Source of the DNA: Echinococcus granulosus
Lineage: Eukaryota > Platyhelminthes > Cestoda > Cyclophyllidea > Taeniidae
Reading direction: 5' to 3'
Assembly (NCBI RefSeq): GCF_000524195.1
Contig: NW_020170389.1
Span: forward strand, 7,134 to 71,133
Length of the DNA: 64,000 bases
The notes under the pieces were generated by a model that saw only the letters and a program-made list of their open reading frames with translations, did no database searches and was not told where the DNA came from. Positions within the stretch are counted from its first letter, which is position 1; every line of letters begins with the position of its first letter. The translations under genes were made by a program, and so were the position numbers. Below are positions 13,501 through 26,869 of the stretch, in pieces.

Positions 13501-15840
13501 TGAAGCTCAACTGAGGGAAGACTTTTAGCATGAGAAGACGCTTTAACGATGTAGAGGGCGTAAAGGACTCTGATTTCCAGTTCACACCACGACAAGCATT
13601 GCCGTGGAAGCGATGAAGGTGGCGCTGTTATTTACAACCACGTGCACCGAAATTTTTTACCTTAAAAACTCCAGTCCAAACTGACCACCAAGGCGCCACG
13701 TTGACAAGTGAAGCGAACTGACTAGCCTCGGCTTAGAGAAGTTGTTTTGTCGTACTGACAAGGGCATCTATTGACACAGTTCTCCAGAAACTTGTTTAAC
13801 GTTGAAATACATTGCGTCAAAAATCTAAACGAAATTGCTACTTTTTGATTTTCCACTTTTCCGTAGATCCAAAATCCCTGGTGCACACCGAATGGAATTG
13901 CGGATGAGGAAACAAGAGACTAGTTTAAAGGTCCGATTAAATAATTCCCTTCAAATTATAGTGGCAGTGAATGAACTAGGTGAAGACAAATGGAATGCCC
14001 CGGGGGAAGGCAACATCGAAGCCACATCCTCGAAGGCTGGCGAATGCGGTAGGCGAGCACTGGCAAGTAGAAGCCACTTAGTTGCTACACCTTCACCGCA
14101 CCAGTAAAGGCATAGCATATGGAGTGAATAAAGGAGAGGTAAGGAAGGAGAAAAAAGCAGTTACCATTTCGAAGGTGAAGGTTAAGTATACGACTGTCAA
14201 TTTTGCAATAAGTGATTCCTGACACCACTTCCACACCACTCTGTAAGCAATTTTTATCACCACCTAACTTAACTTTCCAAATAAAATATTTTTTTTGTTT
14301 TGTTCATGCCCTTAGATGCAATTATTGACTTCAGTGAAGCAGCAATGCCTCGATGGAGGTGAGCTAAATGGTTCGACATGTGGTCACCCACCTCGTGGCA
14401 GAATCCCCGACCAAGTATGTTAGTAGGTGGGTAATTAAGCAGGTAAATAAGTAGATAATTAGGAGTAATGGGAAGTAAGATAAAGTCGGCTTAACCTCCG
14501 GGAAATGGAGTGTTCGGCTTCTCCGTTTCTATCTTTCAGTTTTGGAATAAAGGCGTTTCAAGTTCTGGGTGCCTTGCGTCACTTCCTGTTGAGCTAACCA
14601 TCACTTTTTCCATTCATAATGCGAGAATATTAGCCCCCTTGCTGTTTTATTAAGTCACAACCATTCATAAAGGCAAGAAGCCCCTGATTTGGCCATAAAA
14701 GGAGCCGATTTCGTCGCAAAACACTGATTAATGCAGTAAGGAGTGACACGTATTTACGCCTGGCATGGATGTGTGTGCGTGTGCCACCGTAAAAACCGTG
14801 GGTTTATGCAATGTTGGAATGGTTGTGCTACGGAAATGCGCAACTACTGATGCATAACACAATCTTGGGTCCAATGTCATTGTAAAAGAAGTATTTTTCT
14901 TTGTTTCTGGCGAAATGCGATAGTAGTGAAGCCCTTTGTCCATTGAATTTCGACCTCTACGCCGAGCACACAAAGCTTACTCAATCCTTCCACGTACTAA
15001 GTATAAAGCAGCTGATACACTCAATGTCTCTATGGTGGTGCGATATCTTTCGGTTCTCAAAGGGGTCGAGATCATCTAGAGAAGATAACTTACAAGAAGT
15101 GAAATGGAGTATTGTCTCACCTTGCAAGATCCCGTGAATGAAGTGAAGACAATGTGTAGAAGTAAGTCACTTTTACGCTTTAGTAAGCAAGCCTAAAAGT
15201 GAATACGATATCATTTTGCTGATTTTGCATTTATTTTATAGAGAAGGGAATAAATAACTACAGTTTCCCCACAGTTATGACAATTACCACAAGGTCTTTT
15301 TCGATATCAATAAACACCTCTTGTAGTGGTTTGTGATAACGAGTAATTATGGTTAGTGCTTAAAAAAACACTTTAATCGAAAAATTATTTAGAAGAAAGA
15401 TGCTATTTATAGGTATCTTGTGTTATTAGGCGAACCTTTTGAGTCCTTCCGTGTCTAGGCCTGAATGGCAGGGGTACGGGACACGTCACCTCCCTCTTTG
15501 ACCTGCATTACATGTCGCAAAACTAATTTTTTTTATTGATGAGGTCTAGAATAGTAGATTATTTAGAATTTTTTTCAGAAGCAATTAAAAATGAGGAGAA
15601 AAAAAACATGTCAACTCATTTAGCTACTGATCTAGGCGTCAATAAAGGAGTGAATAGCACTGGTACTTTATGGGAAAAATGGCACGAAAACCACTTATTT
15701 TATTTGTCTAGTGTGGGAAAAATATATTTTTACATCAGTGTGCTTTGCGAGATTTATTGCGACCTCATAATTGCACAGTCAAAGGCAGCCCCCATTTGAC
15801 CCTCACATTTTGTAACCGTGCGCACTAGTTTGCGGTTATG

Positions 15841-15934
15841 ATTGGACCTCGCGCTTGTCCAATTAAATTCATCCGCCAATTACATGCACCTCGAGCTGGC
15901 CAATGAGGGGTTGGCCTTTTAAAGGATATTTAAA
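15841..15934 (+). promoter_or_regulatory. Putative GPCR promoter: four CCAAT boxes and a TATA-like element
   Basis: An inverted CCAAT (ATTGG, 15841-15845) and three forward CCAAT motifs (15859-15863, 15876-15880, 15900-15904) fall within 64 bp. They are followed by TATTTAAA at 15927-15934, about 70 bp before the receptor start codon. Spacing and order fit an NF-Y/TATA-type RNA polymerase II core promoter, with a start site inferred near 15955-15965. The motifs are seen; their function is inferred. Confidence 0.5.
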
Positions 15935-16004
15935 CCGCAGCTTTACAATCCCCACTGCAGTGCACGCATTCTAACCGCTCTGGAGCCGAAAAGCTAATGC
16001 TAAC

Positions 16005-19000
16005 ATGATTTTGTTCTACCTATATAGGCTATCCATTGCGATGGTCTCTATCCTATTCAAATTACTTCTTGATTCCCATTCGTGCGTCGCTGAAAATCCT
16101 GAGGAGAAACAGGCCGTCACTTTCAATCCTGAAAAACCGATTTCCGAGAACTTTTTCAACTACTCCCAGTTCGCTCTCTACTACTTTCCCCAGGTGCACT
16201 TCTTCGATAAGTACTTTACAATTGTCCTCTTCACCATCGGCTTTCCTGGCAACTTCATCGCCTTCATGGTATGGTCCAGCAAACGGATGTACCACGGGAA
16301 CTCGGCAGCCGTCTACTTGGCAGCTCTTTCACTCAACGACACTGTTGTTCTAGCCATCTCTCTCTTCCGTGACTTGACGAGAACTTGGGATGTACCCTTC
16401 TATCCAACACCGGGATCTTGTGAAGTCCTCGAAACTCTCACGTTAACTGTTCAATATGCCTCTCCTATGTTCGTCCTAGCCTTCACTGTAGAACGATGGC
16501 TAGCGATATGCCAGCCATTCATGGTCTCCCGAATCTGTTCCGTTAAGCGAGCTGTCCATATCTGCGTTGGCATTATCCTCCTAACTCTCCTCGTTTGTTC
16601 TCCCATGGCCTATCTGATGGGCACAGATCCCCAGGGATGCCAAGCGCGTTCCACAGCCGTCTTCTACTTCACGACAACTCTTGAAGTGCTTTACTCCCTC
16701 GTAGCTCCACTCTTAGTTCTTACCTTTAACTGTCTCGTTATCAACGAGATGGCAAAGATTCGACGCGCCCAAATGAAGAAAATGATTCCGGTTGTGCCGC
16801 GAGGCAGCTCCACTGGTGGACGGGTCAACGATTCGGGAATGGTGCGACGACTGCTTCGAAAATCCACTTCCGATAAAGACTCTGAGATCGGAGCAATAAA
16901 ATTGTCCACTTCCTCCAAGGAGCCCCCTAGAGGACGGGCAGAGAGTGATCAGACGGCGGGTGGTGGAGAGGCCTCTTCACCCAAATTCAAGTCCACCACA
17001 ATAATGCTACTGGTGGTCAGCTTCTATGTTATTTTTGCCACTCTCCTCGGCGGTCTGTGGTATGTGCTTGATCTCAAGTTCTCCATCGATACCTACGTTG
17101 GATGGCCAAAGCGTCAGGTAAGCTGGACGATTTTATTTTTATCCACTCAAAGTTGATTAAGATTCACGAGAATTTGACCATGAAGCTTTACCAAAAGTAG
17201 CGTTTAAAAGGTTATGTTTCCTCTTGACTTTTGGGTAGCAGAAAAACTGTCGAAAGGTGTATGAGACGACGAGACTCAAATGTGACAGAACCAAAAAATC
17301 CTCCTTGGAGTTAACATTTTAGCGCCAGTTGGAGGGAGCAGGAGTGATGCTGGCCCAATTGGACTCCAAGGTCTTAAATAAAATGGGATATTTTATAATA
17401 TATTCGAGAAAAAGGGAATGAGATTTTTTAATTGCTTCAGAGAAGAAGGCGTACTTTCAGATCAAGTACTTGATTAGAATGGGGAGATTTGCAGATACGT
17501 TTGAGGTACGGTAGCGGTTTTATTTTTTTCCCCTTTTCACCAAGATAATCACCTACTGCTCAGTTGCATATGTTTCTTCTCTGAAAATCTACATCCCCTT
17601 CCCCAGGTTTGATTCGTACCCCTTTAATCTGCGAATATTTTAATATAATTCCTCTCTTAAGAAGACAATAAAATCCAGTTAACTGTGCGATCACTGCCCT
17701 GCTACTAAGGGGATGGGGTATGTGCGTCGCAGTCGGAGGACAATAAACGTTTTGGCAAACAAAATTTGCATTTGAGGGACAGAGAGATTGGAGGATTTGC
17801 CTGTAAACAACTTTTATTTTCCATCATATGACTGTGCAGTAGTAGCACCAGCATCACTTTTACGGTCTCGGGGGGCGGAGTTGGGTAAATCACCGAACTA
17901 CCTCCCTTTGTTCACCCATATACGCAATAACAAGGTCATACCGACGTTTTTTTTATCTTTCTACCTTCATCAGAACATTTTAAGTGGGGCGATTGGTCGT
18001 AGTCGGTGGTAGTGTTTCGCTACCACCCGACTACCCGTGGATTGTGTTATTTTCTCCCCTTTCGATGTGAAGGCTCGGGTGTATTTCTTATTAGTTCTCC
18101 GCAGATTTGTCATGAATGTCAAGTAAGCATTTGACTGACTGACTAGCTAACTAATTCTCAATATGACTTCAGCGTAGAGACAATATGAATTGTGTACCCC
18201 ACGCACTTTGGGGAGGAGGTTTGCCAGACCTGGAGGTTTTAGATCCGCTCTGAGGCAGTAGGTGATGGAATCCGGAGGCCTTTGGAAAGCACAACTCGAG
18301 GCTTTTTTAACCACTTGCATCCTTTAGGAGGCAGATGGTGAAAGGCTACCTTAAATCACCTTTACTTTCGGCTGAGAGCGAAGAGCTGTTTGATTTTGAA
18401 GTAATTTAGACAACTGTCAAGCCCTCTGGCTCACCTTTGAAGCATTCTTTCGATTGATACACGACGTGTTTGACTTTTCGGCCGAGCAAAAAAGGGAGTG
18501 GGAGGAGAAAATATTTCCCTACCTTGTTGTAAATGCCTTTTGATGTCGCATTCAGCGTGAGACTGGAAAAGCATTGCATTGCCTGGTCTGATCCAAGGAC
18601 TGAACGACGGCTCCCAGCTCCTCAATCTAGTTGAACACCCATCTCCCATTTGAGGTGCCGGCCTTTTTTCCTCTTTTTTGCGAAATTAAGAGGCCATTGA
18701 TTCCCTTTTTATCTCCACTTCTGACTTATGTGGCTCTGAGTCAATTTTTTGTTGGCGATGGCGAGAGCGGGATGGTGGCAGAGGCCAGCGACAAGTTTAT
18801 GCGTGGCCTTAGCACCTGAAGGGAGCCACGGCTACGACCTCATATCGACCTTTCGGTGGTAAATATAATAAATTTGGAGGTCTTCCCCTCTCTTTTTAAT
18901 TAAGGGTCATCTGCTGAAGGTATGATGACCCCCTACTCTTTACGTGTCTCCACTTGTAAAGATAACGTCTGTTTCACTGTCTCCCCTTAGTTTTATGAAA

Positions 19001-22000
19001 AAAGAAAGTCAAATGGTGCACCTTCTTCACTTCTAGCCCATCCCGCTTTATAAGACGGTTTGTTGTGGTGTGGTTGAAGTTAATTTTCGTGGGTTTATAG
19101 TCAATCTAAGTGGATAGGGACTATATTCTACTCTCTGTCTGCCACCATCTGGAGGACATCTCGAGCTTATTCCTCCCAGGATTGAAAGTTTTTTTTGGAT
19201 AACCCCCTTTATAATTTTACTTCCCCTCGCAATTTGATATAGTCCTTTATAAACTGAATAAACAAACCCGACTTGAGAGTTTATTTTTGTTTTGATGTTC
19301 TGTCACCCAAATTAGGGAGGTGCTCCATTCACTATGTAGGCAATTTTCCCCGGTCTAGTTGGGCGTGTGAACCCAGCGTAGCAAGACTAATTCAAATAGA
19401 CCTTTTGCCTCGGGTAGAAACATCCTGTTTGCCACCACGAGGTAAGCCCTATGTACGAATACAAAGAGGAATTACAAAGCGACCACCCTGCCAACAAACA
19501 GGACGCGTTCCCATAGCGAGTCCAGCGGATGGGGTCGTACACACTCGTCATGCCATTGAGGTAACTGAGGAAAAAATAAGACTGAAAGCAAAAAATGAAA
19601 AAGGCGAAGTGCACTAATGTCCCGGTTTGAAATAATGTTGCCAAACGATGCACAGAAACGAGTCGTTGGTACTACTTAATCCACTTAAAAAGGGAAAGGT
19701 AGTGAATGTACACCTTAAAAGGCAAGCTTCGCCTCCAAATTTTTCCTTTATTTTATTCATTCTGGTAGCCGAGACTTTCTCTGTTCTCTTTTTCCCTCCA
19801 AGACCAACTTTAATGGGGCAGGTGTACAGTTTATACTACTTAAAGCACTTTAAGTAACGGAAAGACGTTAAAACGAAGAATTTCGTTTTTTGCATTCTTT
19901 TCCTTTATTGTATTATATTCAGCGGTCAGTGCTTGGTTTTGTACTATTTTCGCCTCCAAAAACCACTTCACTAGGGCAGGAGGGGAAAACATGACAATAA
20001 GTGGTTAGGGGATGTGTGATTGGAGGGCAACTTGTTGCTGTGTTTGCGTGCCAGAGAGGGAGAACTGGCAAAGGGGGTTCATAGTTAATTAATCAACCCC
20101 AGCGAATAGAAGCTTCTCCTCCTCCTCCTCCACCACCACCAATTGCGTCGAAACGTTGTTACTAGTACATAAATCATGTCAATTAAAAGGTGTGTTTATC
20201 GTCTGGCCTGGAAGCACCTTCGTGATTGCTTCCTTCATGCCCCATGTAAATTGGCGACTCAAAATTGTTTACCCCAATAATTTATTTAAGCAAATTCCTT
20301 TTGCTTTTTAAAAATCAAAGATGGTTTTAGATGTCTCGGTACCAAAGACGGGGAGGGTTAAAATGCTGCTGCTTGATGTATAATTGGTATGGGATAGTCT
20401 CATGACTTGTGTGATTTCTTTTCTTTCTTTTTCTTCTCTGCCCTGCTTCCACCCTCTCCTCCTCTTTCTGCCGCTTTTGCTGACTGTCTGCGACATAAAA
20501 CAGGAAGGAAGGATGTACAAGTAACCTCCCTTTACATTATAGAGGCAGCTCATCTCCGGCCACACCTATGTAGCACCCGAGGTAGCAGTGGGGACATCGA
20601 AAGAGAGAAGGGAGGCTGAAAGCCTTTTTATTGTAGATGCATAGGAAGACTGAGAGAGACTAATTTAGCAGCGGATTGTCCCGAACTAAAAGGTCGGTTT
20701 ATTAGTCACTACTACCTCTTTATCGCTCCCCGCGCTGGTCTCCGCTCCTGACCTAAATGAAGACTTTGGTGGACACAAAAAGCCTACCTCTTAGCACATC
20801 ATTTTAGTATCTCTTATAAAAAAATAAATGCAATCGCAGACAGCTAAAAGGTTTAATGACTAGGTAAAACACACCCTTATGCCATTTTGGGAGGGTCTAC
20901 TGACACTTTGCCTCGACTGACATTCTCAAGGCAGCCCTGGCTAAAGGATCACCTATCCAATCGCCCATGCACAGAAGCAACACCAACCAGATGTGGATTT
21001 AATGCATCAAAACAGTTTCTTTTTTTTCTACTTTTGCACAGCAAAATGGGTGCACTGACGCCCTAGTAGCGAAGGTATTTTGGCCTTTCTCTCCCCCTAC
21101 CTCCCCACCCTTACGGTACAGATCCAAAGAGGTTAGTTTCCCTATCTCCGCCAAGAGGAAGAAATGAAGTCACTAATGAATTTAACAACTTTTTCGAAAA
21201 AGGGGAAGAAGGAGAGAAGAGAAAAAATTGGAATTAGGGCATTAATTATAAAAATGTGAGCTCTGAATGTGCCTTCACACCGCTCCGATGGAGGAGGGAT
21301 GGATGCCACTGCATGCACGATGTCTTGGCTGAGTGTACACTTGAGTTTTTTGCAAAAAAGGAAAAAATGGAGAGAGAATGGATACGATCCTTTCTTACCA
21401 TTGGAATAATGAAATAGGAAATCCAAATTGCTCCATATCAAATTGATGAATGATTTTCTCATTGGAGGAGGAGACTCTAGTCGATCTTCAGCTTGAGGCA
21501 ATCTGGTCAGGGCTCCCCAACGCTTTGGTGTTATTCATGAATTTAGTAATAATTTCCTCATTTTTATTTATCAACTCTATACGATTTAATAAATCACAGT
21601 TAATTGGTTCTCATCAGTGGGTGTCTCCTCCTTCCTTGTCGGTGTGCTTTTCTTCAGCCCACTGGTCGCCCTGTTGGTTAGGCGGCTAGGAGGAGAGGGA
21701 AGGAGTTCGTCTCCATCCCCCTCCTTTTATCTGATAAATGTATTTTTTCATCCTACCGTGCTAATACAACAGTTTGGACTTCACGTGTGAATTCTGCGCA
21801 TATAATTCAGTCACTCCCGCCAGTCGGCGAAACAAAATATTCGTAAATGTTCCAATTTGGACAACTTTGCACCTCTCCAAGTACAATTTAGAAAAGGTTA
21901 AAAATAACAGCGGAGTGCGTTGGATATTTTCCGTCTACTTTGCAAATAAATTTTATTTCTTTTATAAAAGGTCGGCACTTGAAACGAGAACGTACTAATG

Positions 22001-23633
22001 CATCTTAATGGCCTCTCTCTCGGTAGGGCGAAAAAGTACAAAAACGCTCAAATTCTGTCAGTGAGCTTTCAATTTCCCACTTGGTTTGTTTTGGAAGGAG
22101 AGTGCGAAAGAAAGAGAATAAATGGAGGCACAATGAAGGATTAGATGGGGGAGTTGCCGTGACCCCTTCACTCACCCCCTCATCTGCCATGACCCCTACC
22201 CCGCCGGCTCACAAGAAAATTTAATATGCATTTGGTGGGGATATCCGACTAAATAGAAGTATTGGCCCACTTGCGGTGTCTTTTGTGGGGACAACCAATA
22301 GATAGCGACATCTCCCTTGCCTCCGCCTCCATTGTGAGTTGTTAATGTCACTGACTCTGTAATTAAAATAGCACCAAAATTAGTCTAGTAATCAGTTTCT
22401 GTCCGAACTGACCCTTGTGAAGCTCAAACCATCGCCTCTACAAGGCATCTATGTAAAAAGGGGTGTGGGAGTAGCCTTACAGCGGAGGCCTGCTCGGTCG
22501 TTGCAGCAGCGAGGCTCAAACGAAGGCCACTGAACATTTTTCCATTGCTAACGGAAGATGTCAAACCTCAGTAGTGCTTATTTATCTCATAAAAGAGTAC
22601 GAAAATTTGGAACATCATCGAGGAAAATACCAGACTCTCCTGGGAGAATGTATCAGGTGTCGATCATTTTGGTTGGGGATAAAGTAATGTACCAAGCATG
22701 TCTCCATGGTGTTGTGGCCAGATTAAGCTCCTCCTCTCCCTTCCAATTTGTCACTACCTTAGTTCTTTCAGGCCGCTTACTGAAGTCATTCCCAGCTTCT
22801 TGTATCACGAAGGAAGTTAATAATTCACTCTCAGGATTGTATCATTCCTGTGGGTACATTTTAAGCAGTTAAATCGGCGAATGTACCAACTTCTTGATGA
22901 ACTTTTCCTAACCAGCTTCCACAGCACGTGCCTCTCCATGTGCCCTTTCGTTGGTTAATCAGTTCACAAGGGGCAGAAGACTTTGAGCGTGGGTGGCAGG
23001 GTGCTTTGCAGAAATTTAAAAGCAAATCCTACAAATCAGGGAGTGGACAAATTGGCCAAAGACCTGGTAGCGGCGGTGACGTAGGTGGGATCACGAGAGG
23101 CTAATCAACTACCGCTATTCCAGGTTAATGCAAGCGCCCGTACTTCTTTTTCCCTTTTTGCTTTGCAGTTCGATGAAAGCGAGACGGTGGCCAGAGCACT
23201 CAAACTGCGGATGATTAAGATCATCTGTGACGAGTTGGCCCTCTCCCACTTCGCAATGGGCTTTGTGCTCTACTTTAGCACAGGCAAAAATTTTCGTGAC
23301 GAGGTGCATCGTCTCTTCATTCGTTGCGGTATCTGCAGAAGAGGCAAGGCCTCCGACAACACTCGCAACAGCCTGAGTAGTGAAATGGGCAGAAGCAGTG
23401 TCTCTACTCGAACAAATCGAGAGAAGAAGAGACTACTCACCTCAATGTCCAACCACCGACAGGAGAATAGGCTTCTAGCACTGCGTCGAGGCCTGCTCTT
23501 CTTCAAGCGCGGTCGAAAGAGCTCCGATTTTCCTGGACTAGATCAATGCGGTCGTCGGGGTGAGCGACAGCCCTCGAAGTTGCTCCTAACACCAAAAGCT
23601 AATGCCAATGGCGATTTTCCGTCTCCTCTTTGA
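16005..23633 (+). CDS. Rhodopsin-family (class A) peptide-type G protein-coupled receptor, two exons
   Basis: Exon 1 is 16005-17117 and exon 2 is 23169-23633. The donor CAG|GTAAGC and acceptor TTTGCAG|TTC are both phase 0, giving 525 aa. Residues 1-30 may be a signal peptide, with an NYS glycosylation site at 52. TM1 is about 70-90 (GN at 82-83) and TM2 about 102-121 (D112). TM3 starts after C139 and ends in ERW (163-165), a DRY variant. TM4 is about 183-204, C212 in loop 2 can pair with C139, and TM5 is about 219-247 (P235). A long basic loop 3 runs 250-330, TM6 is about 331-356, and TM7 about 390-408 ends YFSTGKNFR. Loop 3 and the C-tail are Ser/Arg-rich, fitting G-protein coupling and phosphorylation. 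The TM7 end resembles neuropeptide (FMRFamide-type) receptors of invertebrates; the ligand is unknown. TM6 lacks CWxP and TM7 lacks NPxxY. The first ATG was chosen; M13 (16041) is an alternative. Confidence 0.9.
17118..23168 (+). other. GPCR intron, 6,051 bp
   Basis: GTAAGC at 17118 and TTTGCAG ending at 23168 bound the intron, which joins TM6 to TM7 in phase 0. I see no gene nested in it; open frames up to 119 aa show no domain. It contains pyrimidine-rich and short simple repeats, including CTC triplets followed by CAC triplets near 20118-20145, and a GACTGACTGACTAGCTAACT motif at about 18128 like the R1 repeat terminus. The intron is far longer than those of the housekeeping genes in the window. 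Confidence 0.85.
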
Positions 23634-26600
23634 TTGGCATCCCCTTACTCGTCGCCTCGGCCTTCAAGTCCACTTACGGTACGAGCGAACCCTTCCTGTT
23701 CCACATGTAAATATCGCCGCGATTTGTTTGTGCTATTTGAGATAACCGGGCAGACAGTGAGGGGAATATGTACTACTAATATTGCTTTAAAGAATTCCAT
23801 ACCATGTACACATTGAGCTATATTTTGTGATGTCGGTTATGCCTCCTCTTGATTGCTAGAGGAGGTGTGCTAACTTGACTGCCGAATGTCCTACCGAGTT
23901 GTTGCGGTGGATGAAAATTACCCACAATAAGGCAGATCTTGTTCCAAACTTCGGTAGTGTCAGCATTTTTGTCAAGTACTTTTTCCACGAGTTAACAAAA
24001 TCTCACTCCTGCTAATTAATTACACTGTAAAGTACATTGTACCCAAGTAGAGAAAAGCGTAAAATATGGCGATTTTGCCCCATTCAAGTGCCTATAATAG
24101 GGGGCTTAAATCGGAGCGCACGGAAGTGTTCCGAGGCCTGAATAAAGTGCGCAAAGAGCGGTGAGGAAGTCACCACATTACTTCCACAGGACCTCCGCAG
24201 TGGTGGCGCCGAAACTGATCACGTAGATGAGGAAGATAAAGGAAGTCGGCTGCATCGAAAGGGTGGGGCGAAAGGGTGGACTAGGGGACCCCGGGAGCTG
24301 CTCTCCCCGCTATCGGACTTGTGGTAGACTTCCCACTGGCAAGTCGGGTGGAACGGGTGTGCCAAGTGACGAAGCGGGCATTCCCATCCTCAAATATGAG
24401 ATCTCTCAACTCCAACAAATTTAAGTTCATAAAAGGCGAGTAGACAACCAATGTATAATAGACTAGGTGATAAGGGACTCCCCGCAAGATATCCATACGT
24501 CCTCCGCGGTACAGATGTCAATGATTCAAGTTCTTCTTTTAGGTCCCTCACAACCTCGTTACTTGCGCCGACCGGTGGAATATGTCAAAAGTTCCTGCCT
24601 CTAATTTTGTTTGAATTCTGAACATGGAGTTTGGGGCTTATCCTCTTTGGCAAGTCTTAATGAAAGGTAAAAAAAGGAGTCCGTAGAGGAGGTAAAGGTG
24701 GGGATGAGTTGATGCAAAAAGGGAGAAATAACTATAGATAGATTAGAAAACTATTTTAGAAGTCGAATTAACCGCTTATGGTCCTAGTCTACTGTTAAAC
24801 GAAGCTTAGCCTTCCAATTCCGTCTTGTTTGTATTTCCCCACTCGTCTACTTTGTAAGCGACCCTTCAAGCCTTGAATTGGGCCTGGTGCTGACTTTTAG
24901 GACTGGGGCTCCCTTCTAACGTGCACTCGAGGTTCAACGTGCCAAGTAATGAGACCTCGTTCGTGGTTGTTTACCCTACAGCGAATAGTTCCTAGCAAAC
25001 AATTCCGTCTACTGGCCATTGCGCGCAAAGCCACCGGGTGAAAATTGTGATTTGTGTGTCCTTGAAAGGCGCAAGAGATAAATCTTACTGTCAGTCAGTC
25101 AGCAAACAGTCTTTCTTTAACGGCGTCCCCATGGGGGGTGCATCAAAGAAGACTGTAACTCGGCAGCCCTTTAGAATTATTAAAATTTTGGTTCGATGGA
25201 TGGACTTTACCTTTTCAAATGATGCGAATAAAAGGGGCGTTTCCTCACCACTCATACACTCACCTGTTACTTTCTTGTAAACTTAGTGTGCCAATGGCAA
25301 CGTGCAGCCTTCACCACTGACGAGTCAAAGTAGAAGTACAGGAATTCTTTCCCATTGTGGTGTAATAGCTTTCCGATCAATTTAATTGGTACTGATACGT
25401 GCCACCATAACTCCGCAAACCGCTGCCACACCTTCTCTGAATGCCATAATGGAAACGAGTTTCTGTGGGGGATGAACGGAGTGGAAGTTGGCTCAACAAG
25501 CAGACAAGGTGGAGTTGTAGACGTTATGTTGATGTAACCTAGATTTCAAGGTACGAGAGGGCTCCAAGACACCCTTTGTCGCTTATCCTCCCAACCCAAC
25601 AGCCAAATCAATCCGGACCGTTCTCCTAGTCTTTTGATTGGTTGATCCAAGTAGCTGTAGCCCACTTACTCCCCTCAATCCTGATTGCTATGAATGTAAA
25701 CCATTACAAACCCTATTATAACTCAATCCATCGATTTGACTAGTGACAATAAAACTCTTCTTTTCCGCTTTCACTGAGGGGTGGTCCTGTGCAAGTCCGT
25801 GCCTCTAGTAGGGCACAGCTAGGAACTCATGAACACCTTTTTTTAATCAAGGAGGCGCCTTAAGTTTAGCAAGGTTAAGCGAAACTGCTAGAGACACCTC
25901 CTTTTCCAAAACCTCAGAGCCAGAAGCAACGGCCACTCGAAGCTGGGTCCATTCGATATGCTAGTGCTCTCCAATTTCAACTCGTTACCACCGATGATAG
26001 GTCGGAAACCAACTACTGAAGCGGTAAGAACTAGCTTTTTAACAGGGAAAGTAAATCCCCTTGTTTTCGTCAGAGTGACATGTCAAATTAAAGGGCACCC
26101 AAATGGCAGCCACTCGTGCACTTGCTAGCAAGTATGGCAAATGCCATTTTTCGAGCCGTAACCATTTAAGAAATACAGCTGTCAGAAATGGTGGGGATGA
26201 GGGCACACAGAAGAATGCTGAGGTTTCAATGTGCGCTTGACCTGATACTCATTGACCTCCTAATTAAATATTTAATAGACATGAGTCCGGACCGGACTTA
26301 ACGAGTAAGGCAAGGGGATTCAACGAGTACGTACGAGGTAGCGAAGACTGCCCGAGAGTCCATTAGTGGCTCCATTTACACTTATGGTATCAAATTGACC
26401 TTAAGCTCTGACTGGTGCTAGACATGAACCACTCAGCAGAAAGTGAGGAATACCACCACTCTCTAGGAGGTTTGGCAATTATCAGTCGTTTGAAACCTCT
26501 AGGGAACCGAAAAGAAACGTTTTCTAGCATTGTAGGCGCCTTGAACCCACCCTACGCTAGCTACGTTTGACAAGGAGGCCATGATCCTTAGGGCACATGT

Positions 26601-26860
26601 CACCTTGTCCATCAATAACCTTCGGATGGGACCACAATCTGCCGCCACCTGTGACATCAGCAGTCTTAACCACGAGAAAGTGGGACAGCTAATGGACGGC
26701 AACCGCGAAAGCCAACTGTCCATCTTTAGCTTACAACCTCAAGGTCAGGGCTAACAAACAACTGTCACCCACACCGACGCATCACGCGCCGACATGAAAC
26801 CAAACTACTGTAACCCACCATGACTCACTTTGGTTTAATCGGTGGTTGTCTACACTTTTA
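23634..26860. other. Stretch downstream of the GPCR without a gene
   Basis: An AATAAA at 24141-24146, about 510 bp past the receptor stop, is a possible polyadenylation signal but is weakly supported by position alone. No other gene is visible. The stretch 25075-25530 belongs to a dispersed repeat. Confidence 0.5.
25075..25530 (+). repeat. Dispersed repeat family R4, copy 1
   Basis: The order of blocks (GTCAGTCAGCAAACAGTC; TCCTCACCACTCA; a CAC/TAC...AGTACAG block; GCCACACCTTCTCTGAA; GTGGAAGTTGG...GGTGGA) recurs at 32155-32690 in the same orientation. Divergence is substantial. The GTCAGTCAG end suggests kinship with an inverted R1 element, which I cannot settle by eye. Confidence 0.5.
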
Positions 26861-26869
26861 CATCGTTTG

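Larger units (their letters stand above)
8880..15836. other. Gene-free stretch upstream of the GPCR
   Basis: No supportable gene. It contains one likely LTR-family remnant (about 9930-10003) and a GAA microsatellite (10475-10513). The longest frames (127 aa at 13095-13478 minus, 118 aa at 11505-11861 minus) show no recognisable domain. Undetected short 5' exons of the GPCR cannot be excluded near the 3' end of this stretch. Confidence 0.55.
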
